From NCBI GenBank assembly GCA_945867185.1, contig CAMBHM010000015.1:1-13779 (forward strand): a DNA stretch of 13,779 nt, given 5' to 3'. Source of the stretch: Legionella genomosp. 1 (GTDB taxonomy: Bacteria; Pseudomonadota; Gammaproteobacteria; Legionellales; Legionellaceae). The position numbers and the translations under genes are program-made. The notes beneath the pieces were generated by a model. The model had not been told where the DNA came from and did not search any database. It saw nothing but the letters and a program-made list of their open reading frames with translations. Below are positions 1 to 8,100 of this stretch, piece by piece (within the stretch, counting starts at the first letter, position 1; each line of letters starts with the position of its first letter).

Positions 1-2
1 GT

Positions 3-725
3 TTGATGTTTTTAGGCTGCGCATCGAAAGGGACCAACCCTGATGATCCCTATGAGTCCATGAACCGCAAAACTCATGCCTTCAATATGGCCTTTGATGC
101 TACCGTCTTAAAGCCACTTGCAAAAGGGTATAAAGCCGTATTACCAGCACCCATTCGCACTGGCATTAATAATGCGTATGACAATGTGAATGGATTACCC
201 ACGATCGCTAATGATTTATTACAAGCTGAAGGCAACTACGCCATCAAAGACAGCTGGCGATTCATAGTCAACTCCACCTTAGGCGTCGCAGGCATTTTTG
301 ATGTCGCAAGTAAGTTTAGTCTCCCCCCGCACAGCAATGACATGGGGCTCACTTTCGCCAAATGGGGCGATAAAAAATCCCCTTATTTTGTGATCCCGTT
401 ATTAGGCCCGAGTACATTTCGAGATGGTATGGGGTTGATGTTTAACTATGCCCTCTTCACACCTTACCCTTACATTCGTTCCAATCCCGTCCTATACAGT
501 CTATTGGGTTTACGCTACGTGGATCTCCGATCCCAAATGCTTGATACCGATAAATTACTAGACGAAGGGTTAGATAAATACACCTTTATTCGGGAGGCCT
601 ACCTGCAACACCGACAATACCTCCTGACAGGCGAAGCTCCGGCTGAAGATAAAGATAATTTATATGTGGATGAAATCGATGAGAACCCAGCACCCTCATC
701 ACAATTTCCCATCACAACCTCTTAA
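3..725 (+). CDS. mlaA: MlaA (VacJ) outer-membrane lipoprotein, 5' end cut off
   Basis: Outer-membrane component of the Mla pathway, which returns misplaced phospholipids from the outer leaflet to the inner membrane through periplasmic MlaC. Family landmarks are clear: a Cys at visible residue 6 in a lipobox-like LGC context, then DPYESMNRKTHAFN (family DPxExxNR), NSTLGVAGIFDVA from residue 90 and PLLGPSTFRD at 132-141. Counting from the Cys, the mature part is about 235 residues, close to the E. coli mature protein. Only five residues precede the Cys, too few for a signal peptide, so the true start lies left of the window and the apparent TTG/ATG starts are not real. The -3 lipobox position is Phe, slightly unusual. 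The acidic tail after about residue 210 is variable in the family. The next gene has its own promoter, so mlaA ends its transcript here. Confidence 0.93.
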   Translation: MMFLGCASKGTNPDDPYESMNRKTHAFNMAFDATVLKPLAKGYKAVLPAPIRTGINNAYDNVNGLPTIANDLLQAEGNYAIKDSWRFIVNSTLGVAGIFDVASKFSLPPHSNDMGLTFAKWGDKKSPYFVIPLLGPSTFRDGMGLMFNYALFTPYPYIRSNPVLYSLLGLRYVDLRSQMLDTDKLLDEGLDKYTFIREAYLQHRQYLLTGEAPAEDKDNLYVDEIDENPAPSSQFPITTS

Positions 726-784
726 TTGCCTTGGGTATCCATCGTATTGCCAAGAAGGTTGGCCATACCCCTATAACACGACAA

Positions 785-808
785 ACCATCCATTGACCTG
801 CGGATGGT
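785..808 (+). terminator. Possible weak terminator hairpin after mlaA
   Basis: A perfect 7-bp stem (ACCATCC / GGATGGT) with a 10-base loop lies 60 bases after the mlaA stop. No T-run follows, so intrinsic termination is doubtful; it may be a Rho-dependent or RNA-stability element, or chance. The rest of the 726-948 gap shows no gene. Confidence 0.25.
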
Positions 809-879
809 CTCTAATCTAACCTTCCATTGTTAATGAGGGTCTTGTGTATGAACCCCATCGTTGACTGCATTGACTACAC

Positions 880-908
880 TTCACAGATAGGGTCTGATTA
901 TCTATATT
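880..908 (+). promoter_or_regulatory. Sigma70-like promoter of the RhuM-Fic gene
   Basis: TTCACA (880-885), a 17-base spacer and TATATT (903-908) each differ from the sigma70 consensus by one base. The predicted start of transcription near 915 leaves a leader of about 34 bases. It contains AGAGG at 935-939, nine bases before the ATG at 949. The gene is therefore likely transcribed on its own rather than from mlaA. Confidence 0.55.
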
Positions 909-948
909 AATTATTTCTCTTATAAATTACTTCAAGAGGCTTTAAATA

Positions 949-1959
949 ATGGATAATCATAACGAAAACACTAAAAAACAAACTCTTATTTACCAGACTG
1001 ATGATGGCAGTTTCCAAACAGAAGTGCAGTTGCAAGGTGAAACAGTTTGGTTGAATCAAAAGCAAATGTCTGACTTGTTTGATACTTCCTCTGATAATAT
1101 TGGGTTACATTTAAAAAATATATATGCTGAAGGGGAGCTTTCAGAAGAAGCAACTGTCGAGGATTACTCGGTAGTTCGTACTGAAGGAGCGAGAAAGGTT
1201 AAGCGTTTGATTAAACATTATAATTTAGATGCTATTATTTCTGTTGGTTATCGTGTTAACTCACGAAAAGGTACACAATTTAGAGTATGGGCTAATCAAA
1301 TCCTCAAAGAATATTTACTCAAAGGATACACCTTAAATGAAGTGAGATTAAAGCAACAATTAGAATCCATTGAGAAGCTAAAAAAAGGCCTCGCTTTGAT
1401 TCAAAGAGCCCAAATAGAATCTTTAGAGCAAGATGAAGCAAAAGGTTTATTAACAGTATTAACTGAATATACCCATAGTTTTATTCTTTTGAATCAGTAC
1501 GATACAGGTCATTTTCCAAAAGGGGGCTTAAGCAAAGGACTAACAGAAGAAATTAGTATTGAAGAAACAATACATGTGATTAACAGATTAAAAGAAAAAC
1601 TTATTGTGCAAAGAGAGGCTACTCCCTTATTTGGTAAGTCAAAAGATGACAGCTTCGCAGGAATATTAGGTAATATAGTTCAAAGTTTTAATGGCGAATA
1701 TCTTTATCCAAGCATTGAAGAACAAGCAGCTCATTTACTTTATTTCATAATTAAAAATCATCCCTTCGTTGATGGAAATAAACGGATCGGGGCATTGATG
1801 TTTATTTGGTTTTTACAAAAAAACAAGCATCATTTGAAAAACAATGGGGAAGCAAAAATTAATGATAATGCATTAGTTGCTCTTGCCATTCTGGTAGCCC
1901 AAAGTCAACCAGATCAAAAAGATATCATGATTGAATTAATCATTAATTTAATTAAATAA
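949..1959 (+). CDS. RhuM-family / Fic-Doc fusion protein
   Basis: A two-part protein. Residues of about 30-120 match the RhuM (virulence RhuM) family: VWLNQKQMSDLF near residue 33, followed by the VRTEGARKVKR and YNLDAIISVGYRVNS blocks. After a charged helical linker (about 120-165), the C-terminal part is a Fic/Doc domain with HPFVDGNKR at residues 271-279, the loop that positions His271 and the nucleotide phosphates. The motif has GNKR, as in Doc toxins, not the GNGRxxR of AMP-transferring Fic enzymes. A Doc-like phosphotransferase or another NMP/phosphate transfer is therefore plausible, but the activity is inferred. No [S/T]xxxE[G/N] inhibitory helix is visible, and no separate antitoxin gene adjoins. 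RBS AGAGG supports the ATG at 949. The gene is clearly AT-richer than its neighbours (about one third G+C in a sampled line, against about half), which suggests horizontal acquisition. Confidence 0.88.
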   Translation: MDNHNENTKKQTLIYQTDDGSFQTEVQLQGETVWLNQKQMSDLFDTSSDNIGLHLKNIYAEGELSEEATVEDYSVVRTEGARKVKRLIKHYNLDAIISVGYRVNSRKGTQFRVWANQILKEYLLKGYTLNEVRLKQQLESIEKLKKGLALIQRAQIESLEQDEAKGLLTVLTEYTHSFILLNQYDTGHFPKGGLSKGLTEEISIEETIHVINRLKEKLIVQREATPLFGKSKDDSFAGILGNIVQSFNGEYLYPSIEEQAAHLLYFIIKNHPFVDGNKRIGALMFIWFLQKNKHHLKNNGEAKINDNALVALAILVAQSQPDQKDIMIELIINLIK

Positions 1960-1964
1960 ATCTC

Positions 1965-2014
1965 TTCGCACCAGCGAGTTCAAAAAATTGGATTTTTAAA
2001 CTTGCTGGTGCGAA
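1965..2014. terminator. Long hairpin between convergent genes, likely bidirectional terminator
   Basis: A 16-bp inverted repeat (1965-1980 with 1999-2014, TTCGCACCAGCGAGTT against AACTTGCTGGTGCGAA, one G-T pair) starts five bases after the RhuM-Fic stop and ends 18 bases before the gshB stop on the other strand. The 18-base interior holds A-run and T-run halves that can pair further. No clean T-tract follows on either strand, so termination is inferred from its position and stem strength. It might instead mark an insertion edge of the AT-rich gene. Confidence 0.6.
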
Positions 2015-2032
2015 ATGTGAGTCGAAGCCCTA

Positions 2033-2992
2033 TTAGATCGAGGTTCGTCCAAAGCGTTTTTTAAGACACTGTAAATAATCCCCTGCAATATCAAGCCCCG
2101 TCTCTTTCTCGATTTCACGAAGACAGGTGGGGCTAGTGACATTGATTTCAGTGAGATAGTCCCCGATCACATCAATGCCTACAAAATATAACCCTTTGGC
2201 TCGCAACAAAGGCGCTAGCTCCTGACAAATCCAGCGATCACGTTCAGTGATTGCAACTACTTTTCCACTTGCACCTGCGGCCAGATTGCCACGCAACTCA
2301 CCAGGCGCTGGCATTCTTGCCAACGCATAAGGCACGGGCTTACCCTCTATCAACAAAATTCGTTTATCGCCCAAGGTACTTATTTCTGGAATATAACATT
2401 GCGCCATGATGGGGAGATGCGCCTCATGCGTTAAGAGATCCAAAATGACTGATAGGTTGCGCCCTGTTTCATCAACATGGAACACCGAATGCCCGCCCAT
2501 GCCATCTAACGGTTTGAAGATCACATTTTGATGGGTGGTCCAAAATGCACGCAGACGCTCTTTATCACTGCTAACCAAGGTAGGCGGGCAACATTGCGGA
2601 ACCATGAGCGTAAAAAATTTTTCGTTGGCATCCCGTAGGCTCTGAGGTTTATTGGCGATAAGCACCCCTTCCTGTTCAGCGAGTTCGAGTGCATAGGTAG
2701 CATAAATATAGGCCATATCAAACGGCGGATCTTTGCGCATTAAAATCACATCAAACGACGATAGTGGACAATCGCCAAGTGGGGTAACAGCTGCCCAATC
2801 GGAAGTCGTCTCCTCCCCAATGCGACTAGCATTCATGCGTGCAAACGCATGACCATCCCGACAAAACAGATCTTGAAGCGTAAAATAAACGCACTCCCAA
2901 CCCAACGCTGCAGCACGTTTTAATAGAGCGATTGTGGTGTCTTTTTTAGGCTTTAAAGTATGCAAGGGATCCATCAATACCGCGAGTTTCAT
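2033..2992 (-). CDS. gshB: Glutathione synthetase
   Basis: Second enzyme of glutathione synthesis: joins gamma-glutamylcysteine to glycine using ATP, in the cytosol. At 319 residues it matches the usual length (E. coli about 316). Landmarks along the ATP-grasp fold are MRKDPPFDMAY in the N-terminal part, NKPQSLRDANEK, the glycine-rich ATP loop KPLDGMGG (Lys160 to Gly167), GDKRILL, RGNLAAG (234-240) and the Mg/ATP-binding block EINVTSPT starting at Glu282. The start ATG overlaps the gshA stop in an ATGA arrangement, implying translational coupling. GGGAGAA lies a few bases upstream on the same strand as its own RBS. Nothing appears truncated. Confidence 0.97.
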   Translation of the reverse strand: MKLAVLMDPLHTLKPKKDTTIALLKRAAALGWECVYFTLQDLFCRDGHAFARMNASRIGEETTSDWAAVTPLGDCPLSSFDVILMRKDPPFDMAYIYATYALELAEQEGVLIANKPQSLRDANEKFFTLMVPQCCPPTLVSSDKERLRAFWTTHQNVIFKPLDGMGGHSVFHVDETGRNLSVILDLLTHEAHLPIMAQCYIPEISTLGDKRILLIEGKPVPYALARMPAPGELRGNLAAGASGKVVAITERDRWICQELAPLLRAKGLYFVGIDVIGDYLTEINVTSPTCLREIEKETGLDIAGDYLQCLKKRFGRTSI

Positions 2993-4275
2993 GAGGTTTC
3001 TCCCAGCGCTGCCATTTCTCTTGCAGCAGCAAGTGCTGCAAGACGCGCAATCACCCCATACACATAAAATCGATTGGAGACATCCACTTGTTCACAAGGC
3101 ATATTGCAAGCTTTTTGAAACGCCAGCGGCTCAAAATGCATACCGGGTGCATTCAAATTCTCATTCTGCCCACGTCCTTGATGTACCCGATAGAATCCAC
3201 CCACCACAAATTGCCCAATCATATACACCACCGGCTCCGCCACCGCCCCATCTGGCATGGTCTCAAAACTATAAACGCCTTCTTGAATAAGCACTCTGTC
3301 GACCGTCTGACTCCCTTTGCTTGCCGACATCCGAGTACGTTGTTTACGATTTAACTGCAACAACTGTGCGCCCTCCTGCACCATCATCACACTCATCCCA
3401 TAGGTGCCATTGTCCGCTTTGACAGCCACAAAGGGGATCTCTTTTAATCCATGTGCTTCATATCGAAGGCGAATGAGAGCAAGCAATCGATCCACTTCTG
3501 CTGCCAACGCCTCAACCCCTGTTTGCGCCATGAAATCCACCCCGTCCACAGCACTGAACAATGGATTGATCACCCAGGGATCCAAGCCTACCAATAGAGC
3601 AAATTCTTCGACAACCGTTGCATAATGGTGGAAATGACTGGATTTTAACCGAGAGACCCATCCAAGTTGAATCGGGGGGGCCACACGTTGATCCAGGCCT
3701 TTTAGCAGAGGGGGTATGCCTGCTGAAAGATCATTATTCAACAACACAAAACAAGGTTTAAATCCAGACAACTCCAAGCGTGATCCTATACGTTGTAGGG
3801 GCTCTATCAGAATACGTCCCCCATCTGCCGTAGTTAATTCGGTCGGCACAATGATAGTTGGATCCAAACTGCCCACTCGAACCACAAATCCAGCTTTCAT
3901 GAAAATATTTTGCAACACCGAGAGGCTTTGTAAATAAAAAAGATTACGGGTATGACTTTCTGGAATCAACAAAATGGTGAGACAACGAGGAAAGTACTCC
4001 ATCAATGCGGCTTGAGCAGCTTGCACACACAGGGGTAAAAAATCGGGATTCAGATTATTAAACCCAGCTGGAAATAAATTGGTATCCACCGGTGCTAACT
4101 TAAACCCCGCATGGCGCAAATCAACGGAGGACGTAATTGGTGGCGGCGTCTCTTGAAAGCGCGCCCGAAACCACGCTTCAATAGGGGCGACATGCGTTAA
4201 AATCCGTGTTTCCAATGGATGAAGAGGCCCTGCGTGTGCGGTAGTCAAGTGGGGAACAGAGTGGGGTGTTTGCAT
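2989..4275 (-). CDS. gshA: Glutamate-cysteine ligase, ATP-grasp (Acidithiobacillus-type)
   Basis: First and rate-setting enzyme of glutathione synthesis, forming gamma-glutamylcysteine from Glu, Cys and ATP. It does not look like E. coli GshA or the plant-type enzyme. It belongs to the rarer proteobacterial family first shown in Acidithiobacillus ferrooxidans. Diagnostic blocks are VKADNGTYGM (Lys286 to Met294), EPVVYMIGQF, GGFYRVH (359-365) and ENLNAPGMHFEPL; 428 residues is normal for the family. It forms an operon with gshB (4-base overlap), giving the complete two-step pathway. The ATG at 4275 follows AGGA at close spacing (four bases), so initiation may be modest. Transcription probably begins in the AT-rich divergent region at 4319-4341. 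Confidence 0.94.
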   Translation of the reverse strand: MQTPHSVPHLTTAHAGPLHPLETRILTHVAPIEAWFRARFQETPPPITSSVDLRHAGFKLAPVDTNLFPAGFNNLNPDFLPLCVQAAQAALMEYFPRCLTILLIPESHTRNLFYLQSLSVLQNIFMKAGFVVRVGSLDPTIIVPTELTTADGGRILIEPLQRIGSRLELSGFKPCFVLLNNDLSAGIPPLLKGLDQRVAPPIQLGWVSRLKSSHFHHYATVVEEFALLVGLDPWVINPLFSAVDGVDFMAQTGVEALAAEVDRLLALIRLRYEAHGLKEIPFVAVKADNGTYGMSVMMVQEGAQLLQLNRKQRTRMSASKGSQTVDRVLIQEGVYSFETMPDGAVAEPVVYMIGQFVVGGFYRVHQGRGQNENLNAPGMHFEPLAFQKACNMPCEQVDVSNRFYVYGVIARLAALAAAREMAALGETS

Positions 4276-4318
4276 AGGATCCTATTATTGAATAGTGAAG
4301 TGTAACCCTGGATGGATC

Positions 4319-4327
4319 TGCTATAAT
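4319..4327 (+). promoter_or_regulatory. Extended -10 promoter for the small plus-strand gene
   Basis: TGCTATAAT is a perfect extended -10 element (TGnTATAAT). No good -35 lies 17 bases upstream, as is usual for extended -10 promoters. A start of transcription near 4334 would give a leader of about 25 bases with AGGGG (4348-4352) six bases before the ATG at 4359. Confidence 0.5.
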
Positions 4328-4338
4328 TATACATTATA
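4326..4338 (-). promoter_or_regulatory. Candidate -10 elements of the gshA-gshB operon
   Basis: Read on the minus strand, two TATAAT hexamers (4331 to 4326 and 4338 to 4333) lie about 50-60 bases upstream of the gshA ATG. Neither has a convincing -35 at 16-18 bases. They overlap the opposite-strand extended -10, so the two divergent transcripts would compete for polymerase if both are used. Confidence 0.35.
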
Positions 4339-4358
4339 TAAGCAAAAAGGGGATCTAA

Positions 4359-4572
4359 ATGGCGAAGTCAACTAGCTATTGGAGACATTCTTCTTCTCGA
4401 TCTCGAAGTTGATTGCCCAAGTTCTAAAGTAGCTGAGCGCTTCGATAAGAGAACGTTGTTGGATAAATTGCTCACCTATTTACGAAACATGGTTGCTGAT
4501 TGGCGCTCTCAAAGCAGCAGTCCAGACGAGGTACCCCTTGAGGATGCGAAGTCTATTTATAAATTCGAATAA
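4359..4572 (+). pseudogene. Small unrecognised gene, apparently frameshifted near its start
   Basis: An ATG at 4359 has a strong RBS and an extended -10 promoter in front of it, but its frame stops after 17 codons (TGA at 4410-4412). The +1 frame, starting with TGG at 4360, stays open for 70 codons to a TAA at 4570-4572. It has a coding-like composition, with blocks such as GDILLLDLEVDC, KVAERFDKRTLLDKLL and DEVPLEDAKSIYKFE. That frame has no ATG, GTG or TTG start near its beginning; an upstream stop closes it at 4339. The simplest reading is a one-base indel between 4359 and about 4410 in a small gene of about 70 codons. A sequencing error or a programmed frameshift is also possible. I do not recognise the family. 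It diverges from gshA. Confidence 0.45.
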
Positions 4573-4610
4573 AACAATAGTTCATCAACATAGCGGTAGG
4601 ATCTCTTGAG

Positions 4611-4634
4611 AACGCTCAAAAGCGTGTTATTTTC
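4611..4634 (+). terminator. Small hairpin with T-rich tail after the small gene
   Basis: ACGCT-CAAA-AGCGT (4612-4625) followed by GTTATTTT resembles a short intrinsic terminator for the plus-strand gene. It overlaps the stop codon of the minus-strand 160-codon gene. On that strand an alternative CTTTTGAG/CTCAAGAG pairing could also form. Nothing else is seen in the 4276-4626 intergenic interval beyond the entries listed here. Confidence 0.4.
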
Positions 4635-5109
4635 CTCCGATCGAGTACCCTGGGGTAAGAAAAGCCTTGCCATAAAGTATACTTATTTGAGACTCTAGCG
4701 AAGAAGCGGCTTCGCCCGCAACGGCTATCAACTCCCGCGCATGCTTAGGTGTCACTTCACCCGCTGAGATCAATGCATTCAGACCGTGCCCTATGTTCGC
4801 TCCTTTTTTTACCAATTCACCCACTTTTTCAAAATGAAGCCCCGCTGCATAGCCTAATAACGCACTGTTTAACAATGCCATGTCTGACTCGGAGAAGTGA
4901 TCGCTTGCAAGGGTCACGCCCAATTCTAAGAGCAGATCACTCACCAATTTGGTATGTCCGGCTTTTGCGGCAGACTCTAAGGCAAGCGGGTAGAAAACCG
5001 TCCCTAATAACAAGGGTAACAACTCGGCTGGCTTATTCTCCGTTGCCAAGGTTTTGATTCTCTCTTGCAACTCTTTCAATGCGCCCTTCGCGATGAAGAA
5101 TGACATCAT
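4627..5109 (-). CDS. Small ankyrin-like helical protein, partner-gene candidate of the giant protein
   Basis: A 160-residue protein, wholly helical in appearance, with two stretches that resemble ankyrin repeat helices. Residues 42-64 read ALESAAKAGHTKLVSDLLLELG, and residues 82-106 contain LLGYAAGLHFEKVGELVKKGANI. Only these two degenerate units are visible, so this could be an ankyrin-type protein-binding module or just a helical hairpin protein. No signal peptide, membrane segment or catalytic motif is seen. It lies 60 bases downstream of the giant gene on the same strand with no strong terminator between, so cotranscription is likely. AAGGAG at 5115-5120 is five bases from the ATG at 5109 and eight from the in-frame ATG at 5106, so the second start is equally plausible. 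A third ATG at 5113 is out of frame. It may bind the giant protein or act on the same target; this is inference from position. Confidence 0.8.
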   Translation of the reverse strand: MMSFFIAKGALKELQERIKTLATENKPAELLPLLLGTVFYPLALESAAKAGHTKLVSDLLLELGVTLASDHFSESDMALLNSALLGYAAGLHFEKVGELVKKGANIGHGLNALISAGEVTPKHARELIAVAGEAASSLESQISILYGKAFLTPGYSIGGK

Positions 5110-5114
5110 TCATA

Positions 5115-5120
5115 CTCCTT
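5115..5120 (-). promoter_or_regulatory. Strong RBS of the ankyrin-like gene
   Basis: Minus-strand AAGGAG is close to the full anti-Shine-Dalgarno match. It indicates independent, efficient initiation of the small gene although the giant gene ends only 60 bases upstream. Confidence 0.6.
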
Positions 5121-5169
5121 ATTAGTATTCATCAATGAATCCTCTGTTGTTAGGCCAAGGTCCAACCTA

Positions 5170-8100
5170 CTATTTCTGAAAGCCTCCTCCTGGCAGACGG
5201 TCATCGTTCGGTGATGAGGAAGGCTCCTCTATCCGTGGTGGTTTCATAGTCTCCATCAACTGTATTAGTTTTTTATCAGAAAACAGTGCACAGATGAAAT
5301 CCAAACAACCGATTTGATCCTGCTTCAGAAAACGACATAACGCCACCATTATTGGCCACAGATCTCCTCGCCCACCTCCTCTTATAACATAGGCCTTGCC
5401 TCTGTAAGCGATATCTGTGGCGTCTTTCGGCTTCACAATAGGAATGGTGAGTGGTTTTGTCTCTGGTGCTTCCAATAGCTTGGCTTTAGAGGGCGCCAAA
5501 GCCAGCGGAGCTATCTCTGTAGACAACGCTACGCCCCCGAGTTGAACCAAAGTACTAGACAAGTGTGCCCATTTGAATCCCACAACAGTATGGTAAGACA
5601 ACAGCTCTTTATTTATATCGGTCAGGCTCAACTGGGTGTAGTCCATGGCCTTTAATACAGTTTTCCTATCCGCCCAAGCCCTATCGGTTGCTGCAAAAAA
5701 TCCCTGCCAGGCCTCAAGGGCTTTGGGTTGACCCGCTGGAGGTATCTTTTTATAAGCCTCATCAAAAAATTGATTGGTCAACGCCAGCCTGAAGGCTGAC
5801 ACCGTATTGAATAATAAGTTATCGACCAGTGTCTCATGATTCATCACAGCTTGTTGATTTTCAATATACGTTTCTACGGCAATCTCAAAGTCTTCATCCA
5901 AGTCTTCACCAACTACACGTCTAGCATCATCCTTAGATAAAACCAAACGCGCGTCCCCTGGATTACCCATGCGACCTGATCGCCCAAAATACTGTTCTAA
6001 ATCACGCTTTTTGGGAATAAAACCGCTGACTAGCATCTTCAAACCACGGTTATTCTCCTCTTGCAACCGAATATCCGTTCCTCGGCCAATCATCCCTGTG
6101 GACAGCGTGATCACACCAGGCCGCCCCGCTCGTCCCTTAATATGCCCTCGTTCTGTCTCCAGTCCACTTTGTGCATGCAACCGCATCAAATTCGCATAGT
6201 CTGGAAAAGCCCCCTGTAGTTTTTTCATCAACGCGTCACTCGCTCGATGATGCTCGCACATAATCGCAACCGGCTGACGATTAGCAATAGCTACCTTTAT
6301 TTCATCAATGAGAAACTGATCCCGAGCCTCGTCAGTCTCCAAGACAAGGGTTGGGCGATCGTCACGATACAATCCGGCATGTCTTGGTACAGTGATGAAG
6401 TTCATCATGGCAGCCCTGGAGGCACTCGGCGCAAATGCTTTTTTAGCCTCTTGTTCTTGAATCGATCCCATCGTCCCCGTCACTGCACACAGGGCACTTT
6501 CATCGTAGTCTGAGACCAAGGTATGACTGTTCGAAGAATAAATGATTTGTTTTTCTGTCTCGATATAAAAATCATTTGGAGACTCCTTTAATTTAGCTTG
6601 CAATGCCGAATCAACCTTCTCTTTCGCCTCTCCTGCTTTGATTCGATTCAATCGTGCATGCAAACATTGATGCACCCCAAAAGAAAACTTGGAGCCTTGA
6701 TCTTCTCGACCAGAAGCATCTAATAAACGCGCCTCACTGACCATTTTCGGCCCGCTTCGCGTGCTGATTTCAACTGATCCTTGGATCACAAAATCCTCAT
6801 CAAGCTTCAACTCAAACGCAGCGACCGCAGCATCCTGCCAGGCTTCTAGTTGTGCATCTGACACCGATGCAAGCTGCCTTAATTTTTCCTCAGGATTAGG
6901 CAACAGCCGAACAGAGTCTCTAAACAAGGTGTTAAATGTATCCTTATCGGTGTAATACGAAAGACCCTCATTCTGAAAGTCTTGACCATCACAAAATGCC
7001 ACCATCGCCTCATACACCCATGGCATCGCAGCCAACGCTTGATCGGCCATGGCTGAATAGTTATATCGTATATTAGCCGAATCAAAGTATGTCCTGTCCG
7101 CTTCATCCAACATCAAGGCCCGTTTAGTAGGCGCGGCAATCACCTGCTCTCCCTTGCCTTCACTGCGGGCTTTGTTTCTAAAAAGGCTCAGATTGGCTGC
7201 ATCGGAAAAATTAATACCGTCTAGTCGATAATCGCTTACAGGCGAGTGCTGGTGAATCAAATTGATCGGGGCACCGAGGGCGTCGAATAACGATTTGTAC
7301 TCCAAATAATCGCGGGTTGCGAGTTCCATGTCTGAGGTGACAAAATCAACGGTTTTTCCTTTCGCATATTGACAAACATTCATCAACATCATGATCCGCG
7401 ATTTCCCCTCACCCGTACCGATTTGACTGGTAACATGCAAACCAGATGTCAACATGGCATGGATAGCCAGGTATTGCGTGGTATTGATTTCAAACGAACG
7501 ACCCGCTTGCCCCTTTTCAGCTGGTAAGCCTTTGGTGCGATATAGTAATTCAGCCGCAAGGGCTAGCAATTTTTCATTGTCTACCTCGGCGGGGTTCTTA
7601 CGATAGGCTTGAAGTTGAGCGTTGATCGCTGAGGTAGGCAGTGTACGGGCCTCCTCCACCTCTCTTTGAATACGTAGTAACGTTGCCTCATCATACGTTT
7701 TTCCATGGATGTGATCCGTATTCTCTGAGAGTTCTAGTCCCGTTTTTTTTCTGGCTTCCCCCAGATGGAAACCATTGTCTGGCTCTCGCGCGCAAGGGGA
7801 TTTATCAAACTTAAGATACTTGTCCTGAATGTACTGAGTGAGATCTCTTCCTTCTGGAAGCTCTTTTAGCCAATTTACAAACTCACTGAGAGTAGGGTAT
7901 GGTGAAGCACGATAACAGATTTCCAATGCACCCCTAACCTGCTCTTGCTCTTGCTCAGGCAAATCGGTTAAAAATTTTATCGTGTCTTGTAGACCCTCCA
8001 AAGGACAGGGCTTGCCATTATTCAAGAGGGCGGTGAGAATACGTAAACTTAACTTTCGATCTGCTTCGCTCGCGTTCTTATACTCATTACTTTGAAGAAA

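Noticed and set aside
733..770. GGGTAT/ATACCC inverted repeat after mlaA
   Set aside because: A 6-bp stem with a 26-base loop is not distinguishable from chance.
726..948. A small gene between mlaA and the RhuM-Fic gene
   Set aside because: No frame with a start, RBS and coding-like product was seen; only a hairpin and a promoter.
2934..3937. Open frames on the plus strand opposite gshA and gshB
   Set aside because: They fully overlap two well-recognised enzymes and have no family resemblance or start signals.
4749..5057. Plus-strand open frame opposite the ankyrin-like gene
   Set aside because: The minus-strand frame has a strong RBS and coherent ankyrin-like helices; the plus-strand product is low in coding character.
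5127..5140. ATTCAT-CA-ATGAAT palindrome between the giant gene and the small gene as a terminator
   Set aside because: The 6-bp AT-rich stem with a 2-base loop is too weak and has no T-tract; it may be chance.
6879..7106. Second minus-strand frame inside the giant gene
   Set aside because: It is out of frame within the SecA motor, so it is a shadow.
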